Shown here one piece after another: positions 25,876 to 35,008 of a stretch of 64,000 nt of DNA. A model generated the notes under the pieces. The model did no database searches. It saw nothing but the letters and a program-made list of their open reading frames with translations, and was not told where the DNA came from. Where the stretch lies: NCBI GenBank assembly GCA_049791475.1, contig JBAQZZ010000016.1:1-64000 (forward strand). Direction: 5' to 3'. How positions within the stretch are numbered: position 1 is the stretch's first letter; every line of letters starts with the position of its first letter. The DNA comes from CAXBID01 sp049791475 (lineage in GTDB: Bacteria; Bacteroidota; Bacteroidia; Flavobacteriales; Flavobacteriaceae). The position numbers and the translations under genes are program-made.

Positions 25876-27414
25876 ATGTATTTTAGGTTAAAACTAAAAA
25901 TTTATTTTATCGTTGCTTTTTTGATGTTGTTATCCTGCAACAAAAATAAAACTGTAGAAACTGAAACTAAATTATTCAAAAACATGCACAGAAATGATAG
26001 TATAACACTCTCTAAAGAACTTAAAGACTTAGAGCCTTTAATGCTTGATAAAACAGGTGTTTATGTGCTTGAAGATGGAAGCGGATCTATGGTTGCAAGA
26101 GCTTGGTTAACGGAGTATTCTGAAAAAACTATTGATATTCAATACTTTATTTTTTCAACAGACAATATTGGACTTATCGCCTGTGATTATTTGGTTAGAG
26201 CAGCAGATAGAGGTGTAAACGTGCGTATTCTTGTTGATGATATTATGGTTGATGCTGATGTTGAGGATATTTTAACGTTTAGTTCTCATGAGAATATTAC
26301 GGTTAAAATATATAATCCAGGTGTTAATTTAGGGAAAAATATTTTTCAGAAAATTGGCAAATTTGCAACCGATTTTAAATCTGCAAACCAACGCATGCAC
26401 AACAAAACCTTTATTGTTGATGACAAAGTAGTCATTACTGGTGGCAGAAATATAGCCAATGAATACTTTGATTACAGCCATGAATATAATTTTAGAGACC
26501 GAGATGTCCTTTTAATAGGCAAGGAAGTAGAAAATGTAAAAAAATCGTTTGATGAATTTTGGACTAGTTCACTAAGTCAAGATGTAAACACTTTGGTTGA
26601 TATAGAAGGCAAAAACACAAATGCTAAAAATCGATTTGACAAATTACATGCCTATGCTAATGATCCAGAAAATTTCTGGCCACAAGTAAGAAAACGTATT
26701 GAAAAGTTGCCAGAAACATTCGATAATATTAAAAAATCTGGAAATTTAGTTTGGTTGGAAGATGTTCGTTTTATTTCTGATAAACCAGGTAAAAATGATG
26801 AGGATACTAGTTTAATTGGTGGTGGTCTTTCAACTTTTTCGCTTATTAAATTAGTAAAAAATGCTAAATCTTCTATTGAGATACAAACACCATATTTAAT
26901 CACCTCAATACTTAGTAGAACGCTTTTTAAAGAAGCTGTTGATCGTGGCGTAAAAATTAGAATTCTCACCAACAGTTTAGCCTCAACAGATAATGTTGAA
27001 GCCTTTAGCAGTTACCAAACAGATAGAGAAGCCTTGTTAAAAACTGGAGTTAAAATATTCGAATTTAGGCCAGATGCTGAAGAACGCACAAAAGTGATGA
27101 CTGGAGAATTACAAGAAGAGTTAGACTACAAACCTACGTTTGGACTCCATGCAAAGTCAATGATTGTGGATAATAAAATTACTGTTATTGGCACATTTAA
27201 TTTAGACCCAAGAAGCGCTAATTTAAATACAGAATGTATTGTTATTTTAGAATCTGAAAAAATATCAAAAGGTGTTTTAGAAGGTATGGAAATAGAGTTT
27301 AAACCTGAAAACTCTTGGGAAACAACATTAGATTTTAATCCAGATTCTGAAGTTAGTAACTACAAGCGTTTAAAAACCTGGACAAGAAAAATAATTCCGA
27401 AAGAGATTTTATAA
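25876..27414 (+). CDS. Phospholipase D family lipoprotein
   Basis: A 512-residue protein with a lipoprotein signal (LLSCNKN, Cys near residue 21). Two HxK(x)4D motifs are present: HNKTFIVDDKVVITGGRN near residue 175 and HAKSMIVDNKITVIGTFN near residue 425, each followed by the usual GxxN region. The family includes cardiolipin synthases, phosphatidyltransferases and nucleases. Lipid anchoring argues for a role in envelope phospholipid chemistry. It starts 10 bases after coaD on the same strand. The exact reaction cannot be read from sequence. Confidence 0.85.
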   Translation: MYFRLKLKIYFIVAFLMLLSCNKNKTVETETKLFKNMHRNDSITLSKELKDLEPLMLDKTGVYVLEDGSGSMVARAWLTEYSEKTIDIQYFIFSTDNIGLIACDYLVRAADRGVNVRILVDDIMVDADVEDILTFSSHENITVKIYNPGVNLGKNIFQKIGKFATDFKSANQRMHNKTFIVDDKVVITGGRNIANEYFDYSHEYNFRDRDVLLIGKEVENVKKSFDEFWTSSLSQDVNTLVDIEGKNTNAKNRFDKLHAYANDPENFWPQVRKRIEKLPETFDNIKKSGNLVWLEDVRFISDKPGKNDEDTSLIGGGLSTFSLIKLVKNAKSSIEIQTPYLITSILSRTLFKEAVDRGVKIRILTNSLASTDNVEAFSSYQTDREALLKTGVKIFEFRPDAEERTKVMTGELQEELDYKPTFGLHAKSMIVDNKITVIGTFNLDPRSANLNTECIVILESEKISKGVLEGMEIEFKPENSWETTLDFNPDSEVSNYKRLKTWTRKIIPKEIL

Positions 27415-27494
27415 ATCAGTAGTATTTTCAGATTAATTCGTAACATTTCTTAAATATTTTATACTAATAAAGTAAACCAACTATTTAAGAATTC

Positions 27495-27941
27495 ATGTTA
27501 CATTCTATTACATATTTACTTTTTAAACTTAATTTAATGCAGCCATCTGAGAGAACAATTCACTTTTGGATGTATGATTTACAGGTTGAAAAGTTAGAGT
27601 ATGCTTTAGAACACGGAAACTATAAAACTAGAAAATTAGCTGCAGAAGCTTTAGAGCGCGTAGGCAAACCATCTTCAATCCCTGCACTTTTGAAAGCGAT
27701 AAGCGATAAAGTTCAAAACGTATCTATTGCTGCATTAAATGCTTTAGAAAAAATTGGTGGAGAAGATAGCTTAGTTAAAACTATTATTAAAAAACGATTT
27801 AATTGGACTAAAGATGTTCGTGCTAAAAATGCTAAATATGAAGCTAATAAAGATAAGAAGTATAAAATTTATCGTTGGGAACGTGCTAGTAAAAAATCTT
27901 TTGAACGTGTAAAAGAACAGCTAAAAAAACCGATGAGATAG
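27495..27941 (+). CDS. HEAT-repeat protein
   Basis: A 148-residue protein with about two HEAT-like repeats in the middle, visible as YKTRKLAAEALERVG and DKVQNVSIAALNALEKIG. The C-terminal 50 residues are very basic. HEAT repeats usually mediate protein contacts; no partner or enzyme activity can be inferred. It stands alone between the PLD-family gene and the convergent sulP gene. Confidence 0.7.
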   Translation: MLHSITYLLFKLNLMQPSERTIHFWMYDLQVEKLEYALEHGNYKTRKLAAEALERVGKPSSIPALLKAISDKVQNVSIAALNALEKIGGEDSLVKTIIKKRFNWTKDVRAKNAKYEANKDKKYKIYRWERASKKSFERVKEQLKKPMR

Positions 27942-27978
27942 GTGTTGGGTGTTAAAAAGTATAACTTCTAACTTCTAA

Positions 27979-29592
27979 CTAAAATTTATATTCTGAAAGC
28001 CCTTTGGTGAATGCCTCAGGGTTTTCGGCTAAATGATAACGAGGGTCGTCAATATCTTCAACAATAACCTCTCTAAACTTAGGACTTGATTTGTAGAGTA
28101 ATATTTTACAATCTTCACTTAAATGTTTTAGTTTGATTGTTTTTCCTTCCGCTTCATATTTATTCACTAAATTAAAAATGGCTTCTAATGCAGAATGATC
28201 GCTTATTCGAGATTCAACAAAGTCAATTTCCACATGTTCAGGATCATTTTTCACATCAAACTTATCGTTAAAAGCTAAAATTGACCCAAAAAATAAAGGT
28301 CCCCAAATTTCGTAAACATTCGTACCATCTTCTTTCATGCGCTTGCGCGCACGAATACGTTTCGCATTTTCCCAAGAGAATACCAAAGCACTAATAATTA
28401 CACCTGCGATTACAGCTATGGCCAAATCGAAAATAACCGTTAATGCAGATACTGCTACTAAAACAATAACATCACTAAATGGAATTTTATTTAAAATACG
28501 GAAACTACTCCACGCAAATGTGCCAATTACAACCATAAACATAACGCCAACCAAAGCAGCAATAGGTACTTGCTCAATTAATCCGGAAGCAAAAAGAATA
28601 AATACTAATAATAAAACAGCGGCTACAATTCCAGAAAGCCTACCTCTACCGCCACCTTTTATATTAATAAGCGATTGTCCAATCATAGCGCAACCACCCA
28701 TACCGCCAAAAAGTCCAGTAACAATATTTGCTCCACCTTGAGCTAAACATTCTCTGTTAGTATTTCCTCTTGTTTCTGTTAATTCATCTACAAGGTTTAA
28801 AGTCATTAATGATTCTATTAATCCAATGGCAGCAAGAATTACTGCGTAAGGAAAAATAAATTTTAAAGTCTCTAAATTAAAAGGAACTTTACTAAAAATA
28901 TCTGTTTGAAATTGTGGCAAACCACCTTTTAAACCTTCACCTCCACCATCACGAATAAAACTTCCAACAGTAGCCACATCTAAATTACCGAATATTACAA
29001 TTGCTGAAACTACTAAAATAGCAACCAAAGCTTCAGGTAATTTTTTGGTGAGTTTTGGCAAACCGAACATAATTCCCATGGTTAAAGCAACTAGACCAAC
29101 CATGATCCATAATTGAGTTCCTGAAAACCAATCACCTGTTGCGTTTTTAAACATTCCTAATTGGGATAGAAAAATAACAATGGCTAAACCATTTACAAAC
29201 CCCATCATTACTGGGTGCGGAATCAATCTTACAAACTTACCAAGCTTAAAAACACCCGCTAACATTTGTATAATTCCCATTAAAATAACCGTTGCAAATA
29301 AATAGTAAAGACCTAAATTTTCGCTGGCTTCACCCATAGCGTTTCCTTCTGCAACTAAACTTACCATAACTACAGCTAAAGCCCCAGTTGCACCACTAAT
29401 CATTCCTGGTCGACCTCCAAATATTGAGGTAATTAATCCAATCATGAATGCAGCGTAAAGCCCGACTAAAGGATCTACACCAGCTACAAAAGCAAAAGCT
29501 ACAGCTTCTGGAACTAAGGCTAAAGCGACTGTAATTCCACTTAAAATGTCATTTTTAGCATTTGCAGCACGCTTTCTAATAAACTCGGTCAT
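27979..29592 (-). CDS. SulP family anion transporter with STAS domain
   Basis: A 537-residue permease with about 10-12 membrane helices. The N-terminal signature DILSGITVALALVPEAVAFA near residue 14 and GRPGMISGATGALAVVM near residue 60 are family marks. A STAS domain occupies about residues 435-515 (VEIDFVESRISDHSALEAI). SulP proteins move sulfate, bicarbonate or other anions; the substrate is not clear. A TTG-N19-TAAATTTG promoter lies just upstream. Confidence 0.92.
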   Translation of the reverse strand: MTEFIRKRAANAKNDILSGITVALALVPEAVAFAFVAGVDPLVGLYAAFMIGLITSIFGGRPGMISGATGALAVVMVSLVAEGNAMGEASENLGLYYLFATVILMGIIQMLAGVFKLGKFVRLIPHPVMMGFVNGLAIVIFLSQLGMFKNATGDWFSGTQLWIMVGLVALTMGIMFGLPKLTKKLPEALVAILVVSAIVIFGNLDVATVGSFIRDGGGEGLKGGLPQFQTDIFSKVPFNLETLKFIFPYAVILAAIGLIESLMTLNLVDELTETRGNTNRECLAQGGANIVTGLFGGMGGCAMIGQSLINIKGGGRGRLSGIVAAVLLLVFILFASGLIEQVPIAALVGVMFMVVIGTFAWSSFRILNKIPFSDVIVLVAVSALTVIFDLAIAVIAGVIISALVFSWENAKRIRARKRMKEDGTNVYEIWGPLFFGSILAFNDKFDVKNDPEHVEIDFVESRISDHSALEAIFNLVNKYEAEGKTIKLKHLSEDCKILLYKSSPKFREVIVEDIDDPRYHLAENPEAFTKGLSEYKF

Positions 29593-29611
29593 GATTATTT
29601 TTTTGAAGCCA

Positions 29612-29641
29612 CAAATTTAAGCTTAATAAATTGACTAGCAA
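29612..29641 (-). promoter_or_regulatory. Bacteroidota-type promoter of the SulP gene
   Basis: On the - strand, TTG (29641-29639) is followed after 19 bases by TAAATTTG (29619-29612), 19 bases before the start codon. Both boxes and the spacing fit the -33/-7 consensus, making this one of the best promoter matches in the window. Confidence 0.55.
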
Positions 29642-29688
29642 GAGAAGCATTCTATTTTACTTTTTATACAAACTATAACGTTTGAATA

Positions 29689-30066
29689 TTATTTAAGCAC
29701 ATCAATTTCATTTAGCCAAGCCAAAGCATCTTCACGTTTATTAAACCAACTTATTTCCCAATTTAAATTGGCGTTTAAGCTTAATAAAGTTTCACTAGAC
29801 ATGAGCCCGCCATGGGTACTTAAAAGAACAGCTAATTTTTTAATTTTATCAAAATTAACAATAGCCTTTTGTGCTTCAAAAGTATATGTGTAAGCGTGTT
29901 TTCTGTTTACAAGTAAATAAAATGGAGCCTTGAGATTATTCAGAAGAAAATTGTGATACTCTTTAACTTGAGTTACGTTCATTTCAATACCATCATCAAC
30001 AACAATTTCAGCTAAATTATTGTTGAGCTTTATTATAGTTCCAAACGACATCTTATAATTTTTCAT
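29689..30066 (-). CDS. SpoIIAA/STAS-like hypothetical protein
   Basis: A 125-residue soluble protein that resembles the small SpoIIAA-like proteins common in flavobacteria. Alternating strands and helices are suggested by FGTIIKLNNNLAEIVVDD, FYLLVNRKHAYTYTFEA and the end NWEISWFNKREDALAWLNE, the last being typical of this group. The assignment is by overall pattern, not by a catalytic motif. It is upstream of the SulP transporter on the same strand, but the promoter between them suggests separate transcription. An in-frame ATG at codon 6 is an alternative start. Confidence 0.6.
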   Translation of the reverse strand: MKNYKMSFGTIIKLNNNLAEIVVDDGIEMNVTQVKEYHNFLLNNLKAPFYLLVNRKHAYTYTFEAQKAIVNFDKIKKLAVLLSTHGGLMSSETLLSLNANLNWEISWFNKREDALAWLNEIDVLK

Positions 30067-30219
30067 ATCAATCTATTTTGACAGATTTCTATAAAATTAT
30101 AAACACACAAACACGAATAATAGCAACAACCGATACAAGTTAATCATTTTCATTAAGTTTTTCACTTAGAAAAAGGTATTTTGTTTAGAAATTGTAGATT
30201 TATAAAAATAAATTAGAAA

Positions 30220-31956
30220 ATGAAAAAAATTCTTGGGCTATTACTTTTAATATTTTCGTGTAATACTTCGAATGAAAAACCTTCTTTTGATTTTGAAACA
30301 CATTTTGAAAAATCGAATGGAATTGAAACTGCAACATACAAACAAACTATAGCGTTTTATGAAGCCTTAGCCGAGAACTATTCTGAAATATCTATTGTTA
30401 GTATTGGAGAAACCGATTCTGGAAAACCATTACATATAATCACATTAAATACAGATGCAGAATTCAATTTTAAAACTATTAGAAAGAATAAGCGAATTAT
30501 GCTTATTAATAACGGCATTCATCCAGGAGAGTCTGATGGTATTGATGCAACTATGATGCTTTTTAGAGATTTGGTTAATGGAAAAATTAAAGCTCCAAAA
30601 AATACTGTTTTAGTTACTATACCAATTTATAATATTGGTGGTAGTTTAAACAGAAACTCATCCACAAGAACTAATCAAAACGGACCAAAAGAATATGGTT
30701 TTAGAGGAAATGCAAGGAATTATGATTTGAATCGCGATTTTATTAAGTGTGACACCAAAAACGCTAAAACATTTACTGAAATTTTTCATTTAATAAAACC
30801 AGATGTTTTTATAGACAATCATGTAAGTAATGGCGCTGATTATCAATATACACTCACACATTTATTTACACAACATAATAAATTAGGCGGCGATTTAGGT
30901 TATTATATCAACACTAAAATGATGCCTAATTTGGAACAAAAATTAGTCGAAAAAGCTTGGGATATTACACCCTATGTGAATGTATTTAACCAGGTTCCAG
31001 AAGAAGGGTTTTCGCAATTTATGGATTACCCAAGATATTCAACAGGCTACACAACACTATTTAATACTCTAGGAATGATGGTTGAAACCCACATGCTAAA
31101 GCCCTACAAAATGCGTGTTGAAGGTACTTACCAACTTATGAAAAGTATGATTGAAATTACTGAAGAAGATGGCGAAAAGATTTCTAAGCTCCGAAACAAT
31201 GCTTTAATTGAAATTCAAAATCAGAAAAGCTACACTCTGGATTGGGAAATTGATACCACAAAAAGTTCTTCTTTAAATTTTAAAGGTTTTGAAGCTGAAT
31301 TAATTCCTAGTAAAATAACTGGTGCTAACAGATTAAAATATGACCGTTCGAAACCATTTACAAAAGAAGTTAACTATCAAAATTATTTCAAATCTAGTCT
31401 TGAAGTACAAATTCCAAAAGCATACATTATTCCGAAAGGTTGGCATCATGTGATCAATCTATTAAAATTGAACCAAGTTGAAATGTCTTCTTTTGAAAAA
31501 GATACCATTATAAATGTTGAATCTTATAGAATTTCAGATTATAAAACACGTCAAGCACCATACGAAGGTCATTATCAGCATTACAATACTGCAATTGATA
31601 AAACATTAAAAAACATCGGTTTTCTTAAAGGTGATTTTATTATAAACACCCATCAAAATGCCATACGTTATTTAATAGAAACTTTAGAACCGCAGGCTCC
31701 AGATTCGTTTTTTAATTGGAATTTCTTCGATACTATTTTACAGCAAAAAGAAGGTTTTTCACCTTACGTTTGGGAAGATAAAGCTGAAGAATTATTAAAT
31801 AATAATGAAGAATTAAGAATTGAATTTGAAACTAAAAAACAAACCGATAAAGCGTTTAATGATAGCTGGTACGTGCAACTAGATTGGCTACATAAACAAA
31901 GCGAAAACTATGAAAAAGCCCATTTAGAATATCCTGTTTATAGAATAACTAATTAA
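30220..31956 (+). CDS. M14 family zinc carboxypeptidase-like lipoprotein
   Basis: A 578-residue protein with a lipoprotein signal (LLLIFSCNTS, Cys near residue 14). M14 residues are visible: the zinc motif HPGE near residue 99, the Arg pair region NYDLNRDF near residue 172, the third zinc ligand in DNHVSNGAD near residue 200, and a candidate catalytic Glu in MMVETHML near residue 288. The last 270 residues form a C-terminal domain without a known label. It should act on peptides or peptidoglycan stems at the cell surface or in the periplasm. Confidence 0.85.
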   Translation: MKKILGLLLLIFSCNTSNEKPSFDFETHFEKSNGIETATYKQTIAFYEALAENYSEISIVSIGETDSGKPLHIITLNTDAEFNFKTIRKNKRIMLINNGIHPGESDGIDATMMLFRDLVNGKIKAPKNTVLVTIPIYNIGGSLNRNSSTRTNQNGPKEYGFRGNARNYDLNRDFIKCDTKNAKTFTEIFHLIKPDVFIDNHVSNGADYQYTLTHLFTQHNKLGGDLGYYINTKMMPNLEQKLVEKAWDITPYVNVFNQVPEEGFSQFMDYPRYSTGYTTLFNTLGMMVETHMLKPYKMRVEGTYQLMKSMIEITEEDGEKISKLRNNALIEIQNQKSYTLDWEIDTTKSSSLNFKGFEAELIPSKITGANRLKYDRSKPFTKEVNYQNYFKSSLEVQIPKAYIIPKGWHHVINLLKLNQVEMSSFEKDTIINVESYRISDYKTRQAPYEGHYQHYNTAIDKTLKNIGFLKGDFIINTHQNAIRYLIETLEPQAPDSFFNWNFFDTILQQKEGFSPYVWEDKAEELLNNNEELRIEFETKKQTDKAFNDSWYVQLDWLHKQSENYEKAHLEYPVYRITN

Positions 31957-31967
31957 ACTTTTATAAT

Positions 31968-32549
31968 TTACACTAACAATTTAATGTTGGCGTAAGAGTT
32001 TTCAAGAGCTTCTTTAATCTGCTTATTATTTAACCATTCAACTTTAGTTATTCCTTCATTTTCTTGTGCATATAAATTTCCTGTAAAGCTGGTCTTCATC
32101 TCAAACCAATAGGTCACCTTAATTTTAAAACGTCCATTACGTTTAAATATATGATATGTAGTATCTAAAGGTTTAGTTATTTCTAATCCGGCAACACCAG
32201 TTTCTTCGCTAACTTCACGTATAGCAGTTTGTTCAATAGTTTCTCTACCTTCTACTTTTCCTTTTGGCAAATCCCATTTATCATTTCTATAAATAAATAA
32301 AATCTCATTTTTTTCGTTATAAACTTTACCTCCGCCAGCAATAACATTTGGTAGTTTTTTCAAAAATTTTTTGATTAATTTATTTTCGTTTTTATGGATT
32401 AGGCGAATTTCATTCAAAGCCGTAGAATTAAGCTCTCTAATTACTTTTCTGATATTTACGCTATTTAGTAAATAATTTTTAAAGCTAGTTTCCTGCTCTA
32501 CTAATGTAGTTAAGATTATAGGCTTGTCTCCAACAAAAACTTTATACAT
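31968..32549 (-). CDS. Nudix hydrolase
   Basis: A 193-residue protein with a full Nudix box, GKVEGRETIEQTAIREVSEE followed by TGV, near residues 95-117. The first 70 residues precede the domain and hold no clear motif. The family cleaves nucleoside diphosphates linked to another group; the substrate is unknown. It is convergent with the M14 gene and divergent from pyrE; Nudix-pyrE pairs are frequent in Bacteroidota. Confidence 0.88.
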   Translation of the reverse strand: MYKVFVGDKPIILTTLVEQETSFKNYLLNSVNIRKVIRELNSTALNEIRLIHKNENKLIKKFLKKLPNVIAGGGKVYNEKNEILFIYRNDKWDLPKGKVEGRETIEQTAIREVSEETGVAGLEITKPLDTTYHIFKRNGRFKIKVTYWFEMKTSFTGNLYAQENEGITKVEWLNNKQIKEALENSYANIKLLV

Positions 32550-32677
32550 ACTTATTTTAAGAATTTTGTTTTGGTAAAAATATCATTTTTAATAACAAAG
32601 TAGTAAATGTTGAAAAAATATTTTTATTGATAAAAATAAGCGTCCTTTAAAACCAAATTTATGTTTAATTTTACCTC

Positions 32678-33322
32678 ATGATTTTTGACAAGCAAACCGC
32701 CAAAGAAACCGCCGAAGTATTATTACAAGTTAATGCTATAAAACTCAGTCCTACAAAACCATTTACTTGGGCTTCAGGATGGAAATCGCCTATTTATTGC
32801 GATAATCGCATTATTTTATCGTTCCCGCCTATACGAAACCATATTCGTGAAACTATGGCGAAAGAAATTGAAAAAATGTATGGAAAACCAGACGCCATTG
32901 CAGGCGTAGCAACTGGTGCCATTGGCATTGGCATATTAGTTGCCGAATATTTAGGACTTCCTTTTATATATGTTAGACCAGAAGCTAAAGGTCATGGCAG
33001 ACAAAATCAAATTGAAGGATATATTGAAAGCGGTCAAAGTGTTGTGGTGGTTGAAGATTTAATAAGTACAGGAAAAAGTAGCTTAAATGCTGTAAAAGCT
33101 TTAAAAGAAGCTGATGTTAAAGTTAAAGGAATGGTTGCTATTTTTACTTATGGTTTTGAAATTGCCAATAAAAACTTTAAAAAAGGTGGCGTTACTTTAA
33201 ATACATTAAGCAACTATGAAAACCTATTGGAACAAGCTTTAGACACCAAGTATATTTCTGAAAAGGAATTAAAAACCTTATCTGAATGGAATTCCAATCC
33301 TAGTGAATGGAACGCTAATTGA
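32678..33322 (+). CDS. pyrE: Orotate phosphoribosyltransferase
   Basis: A 214-residue enzyme of pyrimidine synthesis that joins orotate to PRPP. The PRPP-binding motif VVVVEDLISTGKS lies near residue 125, FTWASGWKSPIYCDNR near residue 28 binds orotate, and GVATGAIGIG near residue 86 is typical. Length is normal. The C terminus ends in a short repeat, SEWNSNPSEWNAN. Confidence 0.96.
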   Translation: MIFDKQTAKETAEVLLQVNAIKLSPTKPFTWASGWKSPIYCDNRIILSFPPIRNHIRETMAKEIEKMYGKPDAIAGVATGAIGIGILVAEYLGLPFIYVRPEAKGHGRQNQIEGYIESGQSVVVVEDLISTGKSSLNAVKALKEADVKVKGMVAIFTYGFEIANKNFKKGGVTLNTLSNYENLLEQALDTKYISEKELKTLSEWNSNPSEWNAN

Positions 33323-33414
33323 TATATAAATGTAAAGCAATTGAATCGTTTAGACGCTAAGTCGATACAAAGTCAATCAGCTTGACAACTTAATGACAAA
33401 CAAATAACAAAAAA

Positions 33415-33810
33415 ATGAATTTAGAATCCCCAAAAATTAACGTTGAAAAATCACCTCAAGACGTTTTTGACTTTTTAGCCGATATTAAAAATTTTGAAGC
33501 TTTAATGCCAGAAAACATAAGCAAGTTTGAAGTTTTAGACGATGACAAATTTTTATTCGCTCTAAAAGGCATGCCTGAAATTATTCTTAAAAAGAAAGAA
33601 GTTATACCTCCAAACAAAATTGTGCTGGGTGCTGCTGGTGGTAAAATAGATTTTGCTTTGGTAGCCAATATTGTTGAAGTTAACCCAGAATCAAGTGAAG
33701 TGCAATTAGATTTTACTGGCGACTTCAACCCGATGATGGCGATGATGATAAAAAAGCCCATTACAAAATTTATTGAAACTTTAGTTACAAGTATTCCTAA
33801 AGCTATTTAG
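33415..33810 (+). CDS. SRPBCC/START-like fold protein
   Basis: A 131-residue single-domain protein that reads as a small START/SRPBCC ligand-binding domain: the N-terminal strand with KINVEKSPQDVFDFLADIKN FEALMP pattern and a long C-terminal helix (KKPITKFIETLVTSI). Such domains bind hydrophobic ligands or lipids. No catalytic residue is evident. It overlaps the convergent birA gene by 4 bases. Confidence 0.75.
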   Translation: MNLESPKINVEKSPQDVFDFLADIKNFEALMPENISKFEVLDDDKFLFALKGMPEIILKKKEVIPPNKIVLGAAGGKIDFALVANIVEVNPESSEVQLDFTGDFNPMMAMMIKKPITKFIETLVTSIPKAI

Positions 33811-34535
33811 TACATTAACGTAATTTCTTTAAGATCAAATTTTTTCACAATTTCGTCTTCCAAAGTCACTTGTAGCTTACCATATTTAGTAACACCTTTT
33901 ATAAAACCAGAAAATAAAACACCTTCATCATCTTTAAATGTTGAAGGTTTGTTTTTTCTGAACAAATTGGTTTCATATTCATTTTTAACAAAATCATACT
34001 TTTCTTGCTGCAATAGTTTCGAATATTCTTTAGTGTAATTTACTATGAGTTGCAAAATTTCATCCACATTGTAATGAATTCCTGTAATATTCTTTAAAGA
34101 TGACGCTTTTGGAAGATTCTTAAAATCTGTTTGATTGACGTTAATCCCAATTCCGATAATTGTAGAATTTAGCTTGTTTTTTATGACATTTTCTATCAAA
34201 ATACCGCAAATCTTTTTATCTGCTGACAAAATGTCGTTAGGCCATTTAATATGTAAATCAGGAATATTTAAAGTTTTAAAAGCCTTAAGAATTGCCAAAG
34301 AAATGGCCATACTAATGTAAAAAGGAAATTCAACATCATGAAGCCGCAAATCTTTAAACACACTAAACATAAGGTTCTTTCCTTTATCAGAATCCCAAAC
34401 CGTACCCATTTGCCCTCTGCCTTGTGTCTGCTTTTTCGCCATTACAATAGTATAATCGCCAACATCTTGTTCACTAATAAGTCTACGCATGTAGCTATTT
34501 GTAGAATCGGTGGCATCAAGTTTGATTATAGGCAT
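33807..34535 (-). CDS. birA: Biotin--[acetyl-CoA-carboxylase] ligase
   Basis: A 242-residue biotin protein ligase that attaches biotin to the acetyl-CoA carboxylase carrier. Motifs are DSTNSYMRRL near residue 10, KKQTQGRGQMGTVWDS near residue 34 (biotinyl-AMP loop), HIKWPNDI near residue 98 and GIGINVNQ near residue 131. It lacks the N-terminal helix-turn-helix of E. coli BirA, so it is not a repressor. A short SH3-like C-terminal part is present. Confidence 0.93.
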   Translation of the reverse strand: MPIIKLDATDSTNSYMRRLISEQDVGDYTIVMAKKQTQGRGQMGTVWDSDKGKNLMFSVFKDLRLHDVEFPFYISMAISLAILKAFKTLNIPDLHIKWPNDILSADKKICGILIENVIKNKLNSTIIGIGINVNQTDFKNLPKASSLKNITGIHYNVDEILQLIVNYTKEYSKLLQQEKYDFVKNEYETNLFRKNKPSTFKDDEGVLFSGFIKGVTKYGKLQVTLEDEIVKKFDLKEITLMY

Positions 34536-34600
34536 GTGAGAGTTATTTTAATACTTTAAAATCTTATGATTGTTTAAAGTATAAAGAACTAAAAAAATAA

Positions 34601-34608
34601 TAACTTTG
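34601..34608 (+). promoter_or_regulatory. Candidate -7 box of the rsfS-ftsH promoter
   Basis: TAACTTTG fits TAnnTTTG and lies 20 bases before the rsfS start. A TTG at 34570-34572 is somewhat too distant (28 bases) to be a good -33 box. Confidence 0.4.
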
Positions 34609-34627
34609 CACAAATTAAATAAATTTA

Positions 34628-34999
34628 ATGGCGAAACAAAAAATAAGCGCAGATCAACTAATATCTACCATAATAAGTGGCATTGAAGATGTTAAAGGAA
34701 AAGATATAAATATTTTAGATTTAAGAGCGATTGAAAACACGGTTTGTGATTATTTTATAGTTTGCGAAGGCACTTCAAATACGCAGGTAAATGCCATAGT
34801 TAATTCAATACAAAAAAAAGTTAGCAAAGAACTTAAAGATAAGCCTTGGCATACTGAAGGTTTAGAAAATTCTGAATGGGTTTTAATGGATTACGTAAAC
34901 ATTGTTGTACACGTTTTTCAAAAACACATTAGAGAATATTATGATATTGAAAGTCTTTGGGGCGATGCAAAAACAACCGTTATAGAAACAAGTTACTAA
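34628..34999 (+). CDS. rsfS: Ribosome silencing factor RsfS
   Basis: A 123-residue RsfS/Iojap protein that binds ribosomal protein L14 and blocks subunit joining when nutrients are low. Family marks are DINILDLRAIENTVCDYFIV near residue 26, EGTSNTQVNAI and WVLMDYVNIVVHVFQ. Its stop is 9 bases before ftsH, forming a two-gene unit. Confidence 0.95.
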   Translation: MAKQKISADQLISTIISGIEDVKGKDINILDLRAIENTVCDYFIVCEGTSNTQVNAIVNSIQKKVSKELKDKPWHTEGLENSEWVLMDYVNIVVHVFQKHIREYYDIESLWGDAKTTVIETSY

Positions 35000-35008
35000 A
35001 AAAGAGAA

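Noticed and set aside
33456..33761. 101-residue open frame on the - strand over the START-like gene
   Set aside because: Mirror frame of a real gene; low-complexity composition.
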